A stretch of DNA of 10,470 nucleotides from CAZDDI01 sp964504195 (GCA_964504195.1 CAZDDI010000095.1:1-10470); one strand, 5' to 3'; counted from the first letter of the stretch, positions 1 through 6,209 are shown. The notes: generated by a model from the letters alone, not told the origin. Numbers and translations: made by a program.

Positions 1-110
1 GTTTTTGCCCCCCCGCCCCCCCCCCCCCCCCCCCCCGCTGGGGGGGCGCGTGGGCGTTTTTTTGGGGGGGTTGGGGGGGGGGGGGCCCCCCCCCCCCCCC
101 AAAACCCCTT
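1..110. other. Homopolymer C/G low-complexity contig end
   Basis: The stretch is almost entirely runs of C and G, with short T and A interruptions. It has no codon structure and no resemblance to the sequence that follows. An abrupt homopolymer block at the very start of a sequence is more typical of a degraded assembly or read end than of functional DNA. A real G/C-rich repeat next to the hairpin at 121-157 could have seeded it. I see no gene here. Confidence 0.6.
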
Positions 111-120
111 TATTTCTCTC

Positions 121-157
121 CCCCCTCCCCGCGTCGCCTAGCGGCGTGGGGAGGGGG
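121..157. terminator. GC-rich hairpin downstream of the GNAT gene
   Basis: CCCCCTCCCC (121-130) pairs with GGGGAGGGGG (148-157). The stem continues inward through 131-137 and 141-147 with two G·T wobbles and a CTA loop, giving 17 pairs. It lies about 70 bases beyond the GNAT stop codon on the minus strand. On that strand it is followed by a purine-rich stretch rather than a clean U-run, so it may be a palindromic repeat more than an intrinsic terminator. Nearby homopolymer sequence makes its exact bases uncertain. Confidence 0.4.
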
Positions 158-229
158 CAAGGGGGAGGGGCAATGGAGCTATTACCGAATCAATGTGTTA
201 ATCTTCGAACAACCTTCACAAGAATCCAC

Positions 230-1297
230 TTACGCTTCCAACGTCACCGTGCCGAGCTCCACGCCGGAGCGGAGCTCCTTGTGATAGGTCATAGACTCGC
301 GGATTTTGTGCATCCCGGCCCGCTCGTAAAGGCGCAGCGCGCCGGTGAGACTATCCCCATCCACATCCAGGCTGACCTTGCGCTTACCGCGCCGGTAGTA
401 TTCGCCGAAGGCGTGATGCAACATCGCCAGGCCCAGGCCCTTTTTGCGCCACGCCGGCCGCACCGAAAGCGAGTTGACGTAGCCCATCTCTGGGTCCTCG
501 GTGGTCTTGGGCCGGCACAGACACGCGCCCACAATCTCCTCCCCCGCGATCTCGTCGCCCGCGATCTCGTCGCGCGCGCACGGCAGGAACCACAGGGTCG
601 AGTCGTGCTCCGGGTCGTTATCAATCCACTGCGCCCAATCTGCCAGCTCCGATTCCAACGGGCGTTCCACAAAGCCCCAGTGATCCCGGAACCCCTCGCG
701 GCACGCCTCGACCAGCGAACGCAAATCGCGCTGCCGGTCGAAAGTGCGCACCGTAATCCCCGGCGCCCAGACCGGCTCCGGCGGCGGCGCTTGCATCTCC
801 AGAAACATGCGGAAGAAGTAGCGGACGCAAGCGTAACCCTGCGCTTCCAGCAATCCCTGGCTCACCGCATCCACGCCGGGCGCGCCTTGCTGGATGACTA
901 CCCGCGCTCCCTCCGGCGCTTTATCGAGTGCCTGTCGCGCGCGCGCCTCGACCCATCCGGCCAGGTACGTCCCGATGCCGCGCCCCTGATGCTCCGGATG
1001 GACTGAGCCATTCCCGTAGATATGCACATACGGCGCATCGGCCCACACCTCAGCACAGCCTACCACGTCCCCGTCACCTGTGCTGACCAGCAGCGCATCG
1101 GTGGCAAGATTGAACGAAGGCGATTGCCAATCGTTGTAGAACTGATGCGCTTGCACGCGCGGCGAGCCATAGATGGAAATGTAATAGGCGTTGAGCAAAT
1201 TGGCAACGGCTTCCGCATCATCCAGCGTTACCTGGCGGGTGTGCAGGCCGTCCGGCAAGGTATAAGTTATGTCTCCGATTTTGAACAGGGTATCCAT
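230..1297 (-). CDS. Two-domain GNAT N-acetyltransferase
   Basis: This 355-residue protein carries two tandem GNAT folds, which transfer an acetyl group from acetyl-CoA to an amine; the substrate is unknown. The acetyl-CoA-binding motif A (V-x-P-x-x-[QR]-x-x-G-x-G) is visible twice: VHPEHQGRGIG near residues 99-109 and VRPAWRKKGLG near 279-289. The second domain ends with a typical L-Y-E-R-A-G-M segment near 323-329. The start is set by GGAGG at 1305-1309, 7 bases before ATG. A short internal repeat, DEIAG-DEIAG-EEIVG (residues 243-257), comes from a tandem 15-base duplication. The gene stands alone on the minus strand and is preceded by a leader peptide and two terminators, so its expression is probably controlled by attenuation. 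Tandem GNATs include mycothiol synthase and drug-modifying enzymes, but nothing here identifies either. Family certain; function unknown. Confidence 0.9.
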   Translation of the reverse strand: MDTLFKIGDITYTLPDGLHTRQVTLDDAEAVANLLNAYYISIYGSPRVQAHQFYNDWQSPSFNLATDALLVSTGDGDVVGCAEVWADAPYVHIYGNGSVHPEHQGRGIGTYLAGWVEARARQALDKAPEGARVVIQQGAPGVDAVSQGLLEAQGYACVRYFFRMFLEMQAPPPEPVWAPGITVRTFDRQRDLRSLVEACREGFRDHWGFVERPLESELADWAQWIDNDPEHDSTLWFLPCARDEIAGDEIAGEEIVGACLCRPKTTEDPEMGYVNSLSVRPAWRKKGLGLAMLHHAFGEYYRRGKRKVSLDVDGDSLTGALRLYERAGMHKIRESMTYHKELRSGVELGTVTLEA

Positions 1298-1320
1298 AGT
1301 GATTCCTCCGTAAAAATTAG

Positions 1321-1348
1321 CGAATGGCGAATGGTGAATGGCGAATAC
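1321..1348 (-). repeat. Four tandem heptamers upstream of the GNAT start
   Basis: On the plus strand the unit is (C/T)GAATGG, repeated in exact 7-base register at 1321, 1328, 1335 and 1342; the last unit diverges to CGAATAC. On the transcribed minus strand it reads as CCATTCG-type units in the 5' untranslated region, ending 11 bases before the GGAGG ribosome binding site. The intervening bases are A/T-rich. The same arrangement with other heptamers occurs before glgX, htpG and the small gene at 6243. Confidence 0.75.
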
Positions 1349-1388
1349 AAATCAGAATTGATAAACTTTTTTGTGATTTTAACAACAT

Positions 1389-1423
1389 CTTTTTCTCCGT
1401 GCGCTCTGCGTCTCTGTGGTGAA
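1389..1423. repeat. CTCTG-type intergenic repeat
   Basis: This is a quasi-periodic (7-8 base) run of CTCCGTG, CGCTCTG, CGTCTCTG and TGGTG in the GNAT 5' untranslated region, between the second terminator and the heptamer tract. From memory, very similar CTCTGTG-rich runs are widespread between genes in environmental bacterial genomes. I could not check this. It is not coding. Confidence 0.45.
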
Positions 1424-1436
1424 TCTACCTGACAAC

Positions 1437-1470
1437 AAAAAAAGACCGGGAGCTCTGGGGCCCACGGTCT
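1437..1470 (-). terminator. Second attenuator hairpin, intrinsic terminator with U7
   Basis: On the minus strand AGACCG (from 1470) pairs with CGGTCT (ending 1443), with extra G-C pairs inside. It is followed by seven U residues (1437-1443 read in reverse), the form of a Rho-independent terminator. It lies upstream of the GNAT start, so transcription ending here would prevent GNAT expression. Its 5' arm (1460-1470) can instead pair with the 3' arm of the preceding hairpin. Confidence 0.75.
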
Positions 1471-1486
1471 GCGTTTGAGACAAAGA

Positions 1487-1523
1487 AAAAGACCGTGAGC
1501 GTCGTTTGCGCTCACGGTCTTTT
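1487..1523 (-). terminator. First attenuator hairpin after the leader peptide
   Basis: A perfect 15-base-pair stem joins 1487-1501 to 1509-1523, with a 7-base loop at 1502-1508. Read on the minus strand, the 3' arm runs into TTTTTCTTT, so this is itself a plausible terminator. It begins 11 bases after the leader stop codon. The 3' arm GCTCACGGTCT can alternatively pair with AGACCGTGGGC of the next hairpin (11 pairs, one G·U). That would disrupt both terminators. Confidence 0.8.
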
Positions 1524-1534
1524 GGGTGTTCAGG

Positions 1535-1633
1535 TTATATCAACCTTCGTGGAGGCGCAATACGACAAGGCAAAACAGCGGTGCTATTGGGCACGCTGGT
1601 GCGCATGGTGACGAAGAACTGCTTGCTTGTCAT
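1535..1633 (-). CDS. 32-residue leader peptide of the GNAT attenuator
   Basis: This short ORF begins with ATG at 1633-1631, preceded by GGAGG at 1641-1645 with a 7-base spacer, and ends with TAA at 1535-1537. The peptide starts MTSKQFFVTM and ends with a Pro- and Arg-rich tail, APPRRLI. It is too short for a folded enzyme and has no hydrophobic membrane stretch. Its position between a consensus promoter and two terminators, about 240 bases before the GNAT start, points to a regulatory leader whose translation is sensed. No run of one amino acid (Trp, His, Leu) is present, so classical amino-acid attenuation is unlikely. Ribosome stalling, for example by an antibiotic or at the Pro-Pro-Arg-Arg tail, fits better. 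The role is inferred; the ORF signals are directly visible. Confidence 0.65.
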   Translation of the reverse strand: MTSKQFFVTMRTSVPNSTAVLPCRIAPPRRLI

Positions 1634-1664
1634 AGCTATACCTCCATAAAAGTTAACTAAGCTT

Positions 1665-1692
1665 ATTATATTCAAAGGCTAAAAATTGTCAA
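1665..1692 (-). promoter_or_regulatory. Consensus sigma-70-type promoter for leader and GNAT
   Basis: On the minus strand the -35 is TTGACA (1692-1687) and the -10 is TATAAT (1670-1665), both perfect consensus, with a 16-base spacer. The expected start site lies near 1657, about 25 bases before the leader ATG. A very strong promoter followed by terminators is typical of genes kept off by attenuation and induced rapidly. Confidence 0.85.
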
Positions 1693-1700
1693 TCCTGAAG

Positions 1701-1728
1701 TTGGCACTTTAGCGGCTCGTGCTATACT
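1701..1728 (+). promoter_or_regulatory. Forward promoter divergent from the GNAT promoter
   Basis: TTGGCA (1701-1706) and TATACT (1723-1728) are separated by 16 bases. It is arranged back-to-back with the minus-strand promoter; the two -35 boxes are only 8 bases apart. The first downstream ORF is the doubtful 31-codon frame at 1754. The first real gene is glgX at 2050, so this may drive glgX through a long leader containing the hairpin at 1848-1880. Confidence 0.55.
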
Positions 1729-1753
1729 TCAAGTGAAAGCAAGGAGCTCTTAT

Positions 1754-1849
1754 ATGGTCTTGTCACACCGGCAATCACGAAAATTCGCGGAACTGGCGTT
1801 CCCCTCAGAGCCGAGGTGCTCGGAGCGGATCGCCCGATTCACGAATTAG
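1754..1849 (+). CDS. Doubtful 31-codon ORF with promoter and ribosome binding site
   Basis: AAGGAG (1741-1746) lies 7 bases before an ATG at 1754, and the frame stops at TAG 1847-1849. A promoter-like pair sits just upstream. The predicted peptide is basic and has no recognisable motif. About half of it is read through the 50-base repeat element at 1789-1838, which suggests the stretch beyond codon 12 is repeat DNA rather than selected coding sequence. It could be a leader peptide, the 5' remnant of a gene interrupted by a repeat, or chance. Confidence 0.25.
   Translation: MVLSHRQSRKFAELAFPSEPRCSERIARFTN
1789..1838. repeat. 50-base dispersed repeat, copy 1
   Basis: This copy matches 6144-6193 over 50 bases with no length difference and about eight substitutions. 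Shared blocks include GGCGTTCCCCTCAGA and TGCTCGGAGCGGATCGCC. Short inverted pairs (GGAAC/GTTCC, GCTCGGAGC) lie inside it. It resembles a repetitive extragenic palindromic element and is not a transposon with its own gene. Confidence 0.75.
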
Positions 1850-1880
1850 ACCTGTCAGGTTTCAAAAACCTGACAGGTCT
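1848..1880. repeat. Perfect 15-bp palindrome (AGACCTGTCAGGTTT)
   Basis: AGACCTGTCAGGTTT (1848-1862) and its exact reverse complement (1866-1880) are separated by only three bases. From memory, this AGACCTG-type palindrome is common between genes in Chloroflexota and other environmental bacteria. It lacks a U-run on the plus strand, so it is more likely a mobile palindromic repeat than a terminator, although it could still fold in the glgX leader RNA. Confidence 0.7.
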
Positions 1881-1950
1881 GAGAAGTAGCTGCCATTTTC
1901 AAAGGAATCCCTCATTAACTGGCGTTCATCAGCGATTGGATGAAAATGTA

Positions 1951-1994
1951 GCGCGAACTGTCTAGTTCGTACGCGCGAAGCCGACGCTTCGCGT
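1951..1994. repeat. Twin small hairpins before glgX
   Basis: Two adjacent stems are visible: CGAACT/AGTTCG (1954-1959 with 1964-1969) and CGCGAAGC/GCTTCGCG (1974-1981 with 1986-1993, 4-base loop). Neither is followed by a U-run. Together they look like another palindromic intergenic element in the glgX 5' region. The interval 1881-1950 shows nothing else recognisable. Confidence 0.45.
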
Positions 1995-2006
1995 TATGTT
2001 GGTTTT

Positions 2007-2037
2007 GATTTGCGATTTGCTGATTTGCCGATTTTTT
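2007..2037 (+). repeat. GATTTG-type periodic tract before the glgX ribosome binding site
   Basis: GATTTGC, GATTTGCT, GATTTGCC and GATTTTTT follow one another at a 7-8 base period and run directly into AAGGAGG (2038-2044). This is the glgX counterpart of the heptamer tracts before the GNAT gene, htpG and the gene at 6243. It is A/T-rich and would keep the ribosome binding site unstructured. Confidence 0.6.
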
Positions 2038-2049
2038 AAGGAGGCCCGT

Positions 2050-4107
2050 ATGGAACTGCGCTATGAATCGGGGCAAAGTTTCCCCCTCGGCGCGACGGTG
2101 TTGCCGGGCGGCGTGAATTTCTGCGTGTTCTCCAAAAATTGTACGGCGCTGGAGCTGCTGCTCTTCGATGCTCCCGACGCGGCGCGTCCTTCGCACGTCC
2201 TCCGGCTCGATCCACAACGCAACCGCACATTCTACTACTGGCACGCCTTCGTGCCGGGGCTGAAGCCGGGGCAGCTCTACGGGTATCGCGTGCATGGGCC
2301 TTATGTGCCGCATGAGGGCCTGCGTTTTGATGGCGAGAAGGTGCTGCTCGATCCGTACACGCGCGAGGTGTCCGGGCTGGGGACCTACGAGCGGGCGGCA
2401 GCGATGCGCCCCGGCGACAATTGCGCTCACGCGCTCAAAAGCGTTGTAGTGGGTAACGATTACGACTGGAAGGGTGATCACTTTCTGGTCGAGCCCTATG
2501 CCAGCTCGGTCATCTACGAGATGCACGTTGGTGGTTTCACGCGCCACCCTAGCGCGGGCGTGCCGTCGGAGAAGCGCGGCACTTACGCTGGTCTTATCGG
2601 AACAATCCCCTACCTGCAATCCCTGGGCATCACCGCCGTGGAGCTGCTCCCCGTGCAACATTTCGATGAGCAGGACGCGCCCGCTGGCCTCGCCAACTAT
2701 TGGGGCTATATGCCGGTCGCGTTCTTCGCGCCGCACCAGGGCTACAGCTCCAACCGCGCGCCCTTAGGCGCGGTCAATGAGTTCCGCGATATGGTAAAAG
2801 CTCTGCACCGTGCCGGTATTGAGGTGATCCTCGATATCGTTTTTAACCATACCGCCGAGCGTGACCATACCGGGCCGCTGCTCTCGCTGCGCGGATTTGA
2901 AAATCGCGCCTACTACATCCTCCAGGAAAACCAGGCTCGCTACGCCGATTTCACCGGCTGCGGCAACACCATCAACGCCAACCAATCTATTGTGCGGCGG
3001 ATGATTTTGGACTGCTTGCGCTACTGGGTCTCGGAGATGCACGTGGATGGCTTCCGTTTTGATCTGGCCTCGGTACTCTCCCGCGATGAATCGGGCCGTC
3101 CCCTCAAGAACCCGCCGATTCTGTGGGAGATCGAATCGGACCCGGTGCTGGCCGGTACGAAAATCATCGCGGAGGCGTGGGACGCAGCGGGACTGTACCA
3201 GGTCGGTTCGTTCGTGGGGCATCGCTGGGCGGAGTGGAATGGCCCGTTCCGCGACGATACGCGCCGCTTCGTGAAGGGCGATGCGGGGATGGTGGAGCAG
3301 CTCGCCGCCCGTATTACCGGCAGTCCTGACCTGTATCCACAGGCCGACCGCGAGCCGAACCGCACCATCAACTTCGTCACCTGCCACGATGGGTTCACGC
3401 TGAACGATCTGGTTTCCTACAATATCAAGCACAATGAGCACAACGGCGAGCAAAACCGCGACGGGGCCGAGGTCAACTTTAGCTGGAACTGCGGCGTGGA
3501 AGGCCCTACCGATGATCCTGACATCAGCGCGCTGCGCCTGCGGCAGATGAAGAACCTGCTGGTGTTGCTGTTCGTGTCGCAGGGCACGCCGATGCTGCTG
3601 ATGGGGGACGAGGTGCGGCGCACACAGGCGGGCAACAACAACGCCTACGGTCAGGACAATGCGCTGAGCTGGTTCGATTGGGACGCTGCGAATCGGGAGA
3701 TGGATTTCCTGCGTTTTGTACGTGGGCTGATTGCGTTCACACAGGCGCGGGAGATTTTCCGCGAGGAGCGCTACTGGGTGACGGATGGTGATAGCGACCC
3801 GCATCTGATCTGGCATGGGGTGCAGTTGCGCGCACCGGATTGGAGCCAGCACTCGCACTGTCTGGCCTTCGAGCTGAATCACCCGCAGCCGGATAATCAC
3901 TTGCATATCATGGTCAATGCTTACTGGGAGCCGCTCACGTTTGCGCTGCCGCCGTTGGCGGGGGGCGAGAGCTGGCATCGCATCGTGGATACCGCCCTGC
4001 CCGCCCCGGAGGATTTCTGCGAGCCAGACATCGCCCCGGCGGTAACAGCCACGCATTACCGGTTGACGCCACGCTCAGTTGTGGTATTGTTGGCGAGGGG
4101 GATGTGA
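2050..4107 (+). CDS. glgX: Glycogen debranching enzyme GlgX (GH13)
   Basis: This 685-residue enzyme hydrolyses alpha-1,6 branch linkages in phosphorylase-trimmed glycogen in the cytoplasm. An N-terminal CBM48-type beta domain (about residues 9-100) is followed by the GH13 barrel. The conserved regions are visible: DIVFNHTAE; DGFRFD with the nucleophile Asp338; IIAEAWD with acid/base Glu375; and TCHDGFTLND with transition-state Asp447. The insert and the length match the GlgX/TreX (GH13_11) family. The start at 2050 is fixed by AAGGAGG at 2038-2044; an in-frame upstream ATG at 1996 has no such site. The gene sits 79 bases before htpG on the same strand and may be co-transcribed with it. No other glycogen gene is in view. 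It could equally be annotated as isoamylase or TreX; exact specificity cannot be read from sequence. Confidence 0.93.
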   Translation: MELRYESGQSFPLGATVLPGGVNFCVFSKNCTALELLLFDAPDAARPSHVLRLDPQRNRTFYYWHAFVPGLKPGQLYGYRVHGPYVPHEGLRFDGEKVLLDPYTREVSGLGTYERAAAMRPGDNCAHALKSVVVGNDYDWKGDHFLVEPYASSVIYEMHVGGFTRHPSAGVPSEKRGTYAGLIGTIPYLQSLGITAVELLPVQHFDEQDAPAGLANYWGYMPVAFFAPHQGYSSNRAPLGAVNEFRDMVKALHRAGIEVILDIVFNHTAERDHTGPLLSLRGFENRAYYILQENQARYADFTGCGNTINANQSIVRRMILDCLRYWVSEMHVDGFRFDLASVLSRDESGRPLKNPPILWEIESDPVLAGTKIIAEAWDAAGLYQVGSFVGHRWAEWNGPFRDDTRRFVKGDAGMVEQLAARITGSPDLYPQADREPNRTINFVTCHDGFTLNDLVSYNIKHNEHNGEQNRDGAEVNFSWNCGVEGPTDDPDISALRLRQMKNLLVLLFVSQGTPMLLMGDEVRRTQAGNNNAYGQDNALSWFDWDAANREMDFLRFVRGLIAFTQAREIFREERYWVTDGDSDPHLIWHGVQLRAPDWSQHSHCLAFELNHPQPDNHLHIMVNAYWEPLTFALPPLAGGESWHRIVDTALPAPEDFCEPDIAPAVTATHYRLTPRSVVVLLARGM

Positions 4108-4163
4108 TGTGTGAAACGTGATGTGTGATCTCTCTTCACGTTTCACGCATCACGTTTCACGTC
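4104..4163 (+). repeat. Heptamer-built inverted repeat between glgX and htpG
   Basis: Four GTGANNN heptamers (4104, 4111, 4118, 4125) are followed after four bases by four TCACNNN heptamers (4136, 4143, 4150, 4157). The arms 4111-4128 and 4143-4160 pair over 18 positions with one U·G wobble and a 14-base loop. The element overlaps the glgX stop codon and ends 12 bases before the htpG ribosome binding site. It could end or slow transcription, stabilise the glgX mRNA or influence htpG translation; there is no U-run. A sister element lies at 6694-6746. Confidence 0.8.
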
Positions 4164-4186
4164 AAGATTTTCTTCAAGGAGGTTCT

Positions 4187-6043
4187 ATGGACACACAAAC
4201 TTCAGGTGAGAAATTGGAATTCAAGGCCGAGGTGCAGCAGTTGTTGCACATTCTGGCCCACTCGCTCTACACGGAGCGGGAGATTTTCCTGCGCGAGCTG
4301 CTCTCCAATGCTTCGGATGCGCTCAACCGGCTACAGTTCGAGATGCTCACGAACGCTGAAGTGCGCGATTCCGATACGGCGCTGGCGATTCACATTGATT
4401 TCAATGAGGACGCCAAGACGCTGACCATCTCCGATACCGGTATCGGTATGACGCGCGAGGAGCTCATCGAGAACCTGGGCACGATTGCGCATTCCGGCGC
4501 GCTGGCGTTCCTCAAGAACCTGGAAGCCGGGCAGCGGCCCTCGGACATCATCGGGCAGTTCGGTGTGGGCTTTTATGCCGTCTTCATGGTGGCGGATGAG
4601 GTGCGCGTGACCTCGCGCTCGTACCGGCCCGATGCCGAGGTGTGGACGTGGATTTCGCGCGGCGAGAGCTCGTACACGCTCACGCCCGGCGAGCGGGAAC
4701 AGCGCGGCACCACCGTGGAAATCCAGCTCAAGGAGGATGCGACAGAGTTTGCTTCGGCCTGGCGGCTGGAGCAAATCATCAAGCGGCACTCCGATTACAT
4801 CGCGTTCCCCATCCAGGTGCGCGATAAGGTCGCCAATCGCCAGACCGCGCTGTGGCGGCAATCGCCCACCGAGGTGCAGGATGAGGATTACAACGACTTC
4901 TACCGCCAGATCACACTGGATTTCGAACCGCCCCTGTTGCACCGGCACATCGTTACCGATGCGCCCGTCAGCCTGCGCAGCGTTCTTTATGTGCCGCGCA
5001 CCCGCGAGCGGGGCATGTTCCGGATGCGCACCGATGAGGGCTTGCGCCTTTACTCGCGCAAAGTACTCATTCTGGAGCGCACCAAAGACCTACTGCCGGA
5101 GTATTTCCGCTTCGTCGAGGGGGTGGTGGATTCGGAGGATTTACCGCTCAACATCTCCCGCGAGAGCGTGCAGAGCAACCGCACGATGGGGCACATCCGC
5201 AAGGCGCTCACCGGGCGAGTCGTCAAGGCGCTCAAGGATTTGGCCGATGAGAAACCGGAGGACTACCGTATCTTCTGGGAGCAATTCGGCCCGTACTTGA
5301 AAGAGGGCGTCGCTACGGATTTCTCCGGGCGCGAGGACTTGCTGCCGTTGTTGCGTTTCCATTCCTCGCGTTCCGGCGACGGGCTGATCTCGTTGGCCGA
5401 GTATGTGGCGCGGATGGGCGAAGACCAGCCGGCGATCTACTACATCCTGAGTGAGGCGTTGACTTCGGCGGCGCACAGCCCGCACCTGGATTACTTCAAG
5501 GGGCGCGATCTGGAGGTGCTGTACCTGGTGGATCCGCTCGATGGGTTTATGATGCAGGCATTGCGCGAGTTCGAGGGCAAGCCATTGCAGAACGTGGACG
5601 ACGCCGGGCTGGACTTGCCCGCCGCCGCTACCGAGGAACCCGCGGAAGCAGCGGATGACGGGGACGCCTTCGCGGCGCTCACGGCGCGCTTCAAGGATAT
5701 TCTGGGCGAGCGCGTGACCGAAGTGCGTGCCTCGAAGGTACTCACGGATAGCCCGGCGCGGCTTGTCTCGCCGGAGGGCACACCGGATCGAGACATGCAG
5801 CGGGTGCGGCGGATGTTGGAGCAGGACTACCAGGTCGCGCCCAAAATTCTGGAGCTGAACCGTAATCACCGGTTGGTGCTGAACCTCGTGGGGCTGCTAG
5901 AGCGCGCCCCAGAGGATCCGCGCCTGGAGCTTGCCATCGAGCAGGTCTTCGCCAACTTGCTGCTGCTGGAAGGTCTGCATCCCAACCCGGCGGAGATGGC
6001 CCCGCGCCTGCAAGCCCTGCTCGAAGCGGCGACGGTGGGGTAG
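4187..6043 (+). CDS. htpG: Molecular chaperone HtpG (bacterial Hsp90)
   Basis: This 618-residue cytosolic ATP-dependent chaperone acts as a dimer on late-stage folding clients. The N-terminal GHKL ATPase shows the helix with Glu37, Asn41 and Asp44 (E-LLSNASDAL), DTGIGM at 83-88, GTIAHSG at 98-104 and the lid-associated IGQFGVGFY at 122-130. The middle domain carries LPLNISRE, whose Arg325 corresponds to the gamma-phosphate-contacting arginine. A less conserved, acidic linker near residues 480-505 precedes the C-terminal dimerisation region. There is no MEEVD tail, as expected for bacteria. The start is fixed by AAGGAGG at 4176-4182; the frame is open back to 4118, but that part lies in the hairpin. 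Length is normal for the family. No heat-shock operator such as CIRCE is visible upstream; expression may come from the glgX transcript. Confidence 0.96.
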   Translation: MDTQTSGEKLEFKAEVQQLLHILAHSLYTEREIFLRELLSNASDALNRLQFEMLTNAEVRDSDTALAIHIDFNEDAKTLTISDTGIGMTREELIENLGTIAHSGALAFLKNLEAGQRPSDIIGQFGVGFYAVFMVADEVRVTSRSYRPDAEVWTWISRGESSYTLTPGEREQRGTTVEIQLKEDATEFASAWRLEQIIKRHSDYIAFPIQVRDKVANRQTALWRQSPTEVQDEDYNDFYRQITLDFEPPLLHRHIVTDAPVSLRSVLYVPRTRERGMFRMRTDEGLRLYSRKVLILERTKDLLPEYFRFVEGVVDSEDLPLNISRESVQSNRTMGHIRKALTGRVVKALKDLADEKPEDYRIFWEQFGPYLKEGVATDFSGREDLLPLLRFHSSRSGDGLISLAEYVARMGEDQPAIYYILSEALTSAAHSPHLDYFKGRDLEVLYLVDPLDGFMMQALREFEGKPLQNVDDAGLDLPAAATEEPAEAADDGDAFAALTARFKDILGERVTEVRASKVLTDSPARLVSPEGTPDRDMQRVRRMLEQDYQVAPKILELNRNHRLVLNLVGLLERAPEDPRLELAIEQVFANLLLLEGLHPNPAEMAPRLQALLEAATVG

Positions 6044-6114
6044 CCGTCTGAGGTGCTTACCCGCGCGTGACCAGGCATACACCGGGAAAGCCTGACCCGC
6101 ATATCGCCCGTACC

Positions 6115-6135
6115 GTGTAAAACGTAATGTGTAAA
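6115..6135 (+). repeat. Degenerate heptamer trio downstream of htpG
   Basis: GTGTAAA, ACGTAAT and GTGTAAA lie in exact 7-base register at 6115, 6122 and 6129. The pattern resembles one arm of the GTGANNN hairpins at 4104 and 6694, without the matching inverted arm. The preceding stretch 6044-6114 shows nothing recognisable. Confidence 0.4.
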
Positions 6136-6143
6136 GAAGATGG

Positions 6144-6198
6144 GGAACCGGCGTTCCCCTCAGATATGGAATGCTCGGAGCGGATCGCCAGATCCGCG
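6144..6198. repeat. 50-base dispersed repeat, copy 2
   Basis: Bases 6144-6193 align with 1789-1838 without gaps. In this copy the 3' end forms a clear hairpin: GCGGATC (6180-6186) with GATCCGC (6191-6197), loop GCCA. The two copies share their blocks but differ in a short central segment (TATGGAA versus GCCGAGG), consistent with independent drift of a dispersed palindromic element. Confidence 0.75.
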
Positions 6199-6209
6199 AC
6201 GGGTTAGCT

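Noticed and set aside
5..1006. 333-codon plus-strand ORF
   Set aside because: It is antisense to the clear GNAT gene; its beginning is homopolymer-encoded Pro/Gly and the rest has a shadow-like Arg/His/Ala-rich composition with no motif.
1321..1348. CRISPR array
   Set aside because: Units are 7 bases long with no spacers and no cas genes nearby.
1267..1515. 82-codon minus-strand ORF overlapping the attenuator and GNAT start
   Set aside because: It runs through terminator hairpins and intergenic repeats and has no ribosome binding site; the SD-preceded leader ORF and GNAT gene explain the region better.
1437..1633. T-box or metabolite riboswitch as an alternative to the leader peptide
   Set aside because: I see no T-box core sequence or known riboswitch core, whereas an SD, start and stop codon define a translated leader right before the hairpins.
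1915..2736. 273-codon minus-strand ORF overlapping the glgX start
   Set aside because: It lies antisense to conserved GlgX sequence and runs through palindromic repeats; no motif seen.
2764..4056. 430-codon minus-strand ORF opposite glgX
   Set aside because: It is a frame shadow of a GC-rich gene; glgX has all catalytic motifs, while this frame has no recognisable domain or ribosome binding site.
4118..4186. Upstream in-frame start for HtpG at 4118
   Set aside because: It falls inside the heptamer hairpin and lacks an SD site; ATG 4187 has AAGGAGG directly upstream and matches the usual HtpG N-terminus.
5141..5869. 242-codon minus-strand ORF opposite htpG
   Set aside because: It is a shadow of htpG, with Arg/His/Gln-rich composition and no start signal.
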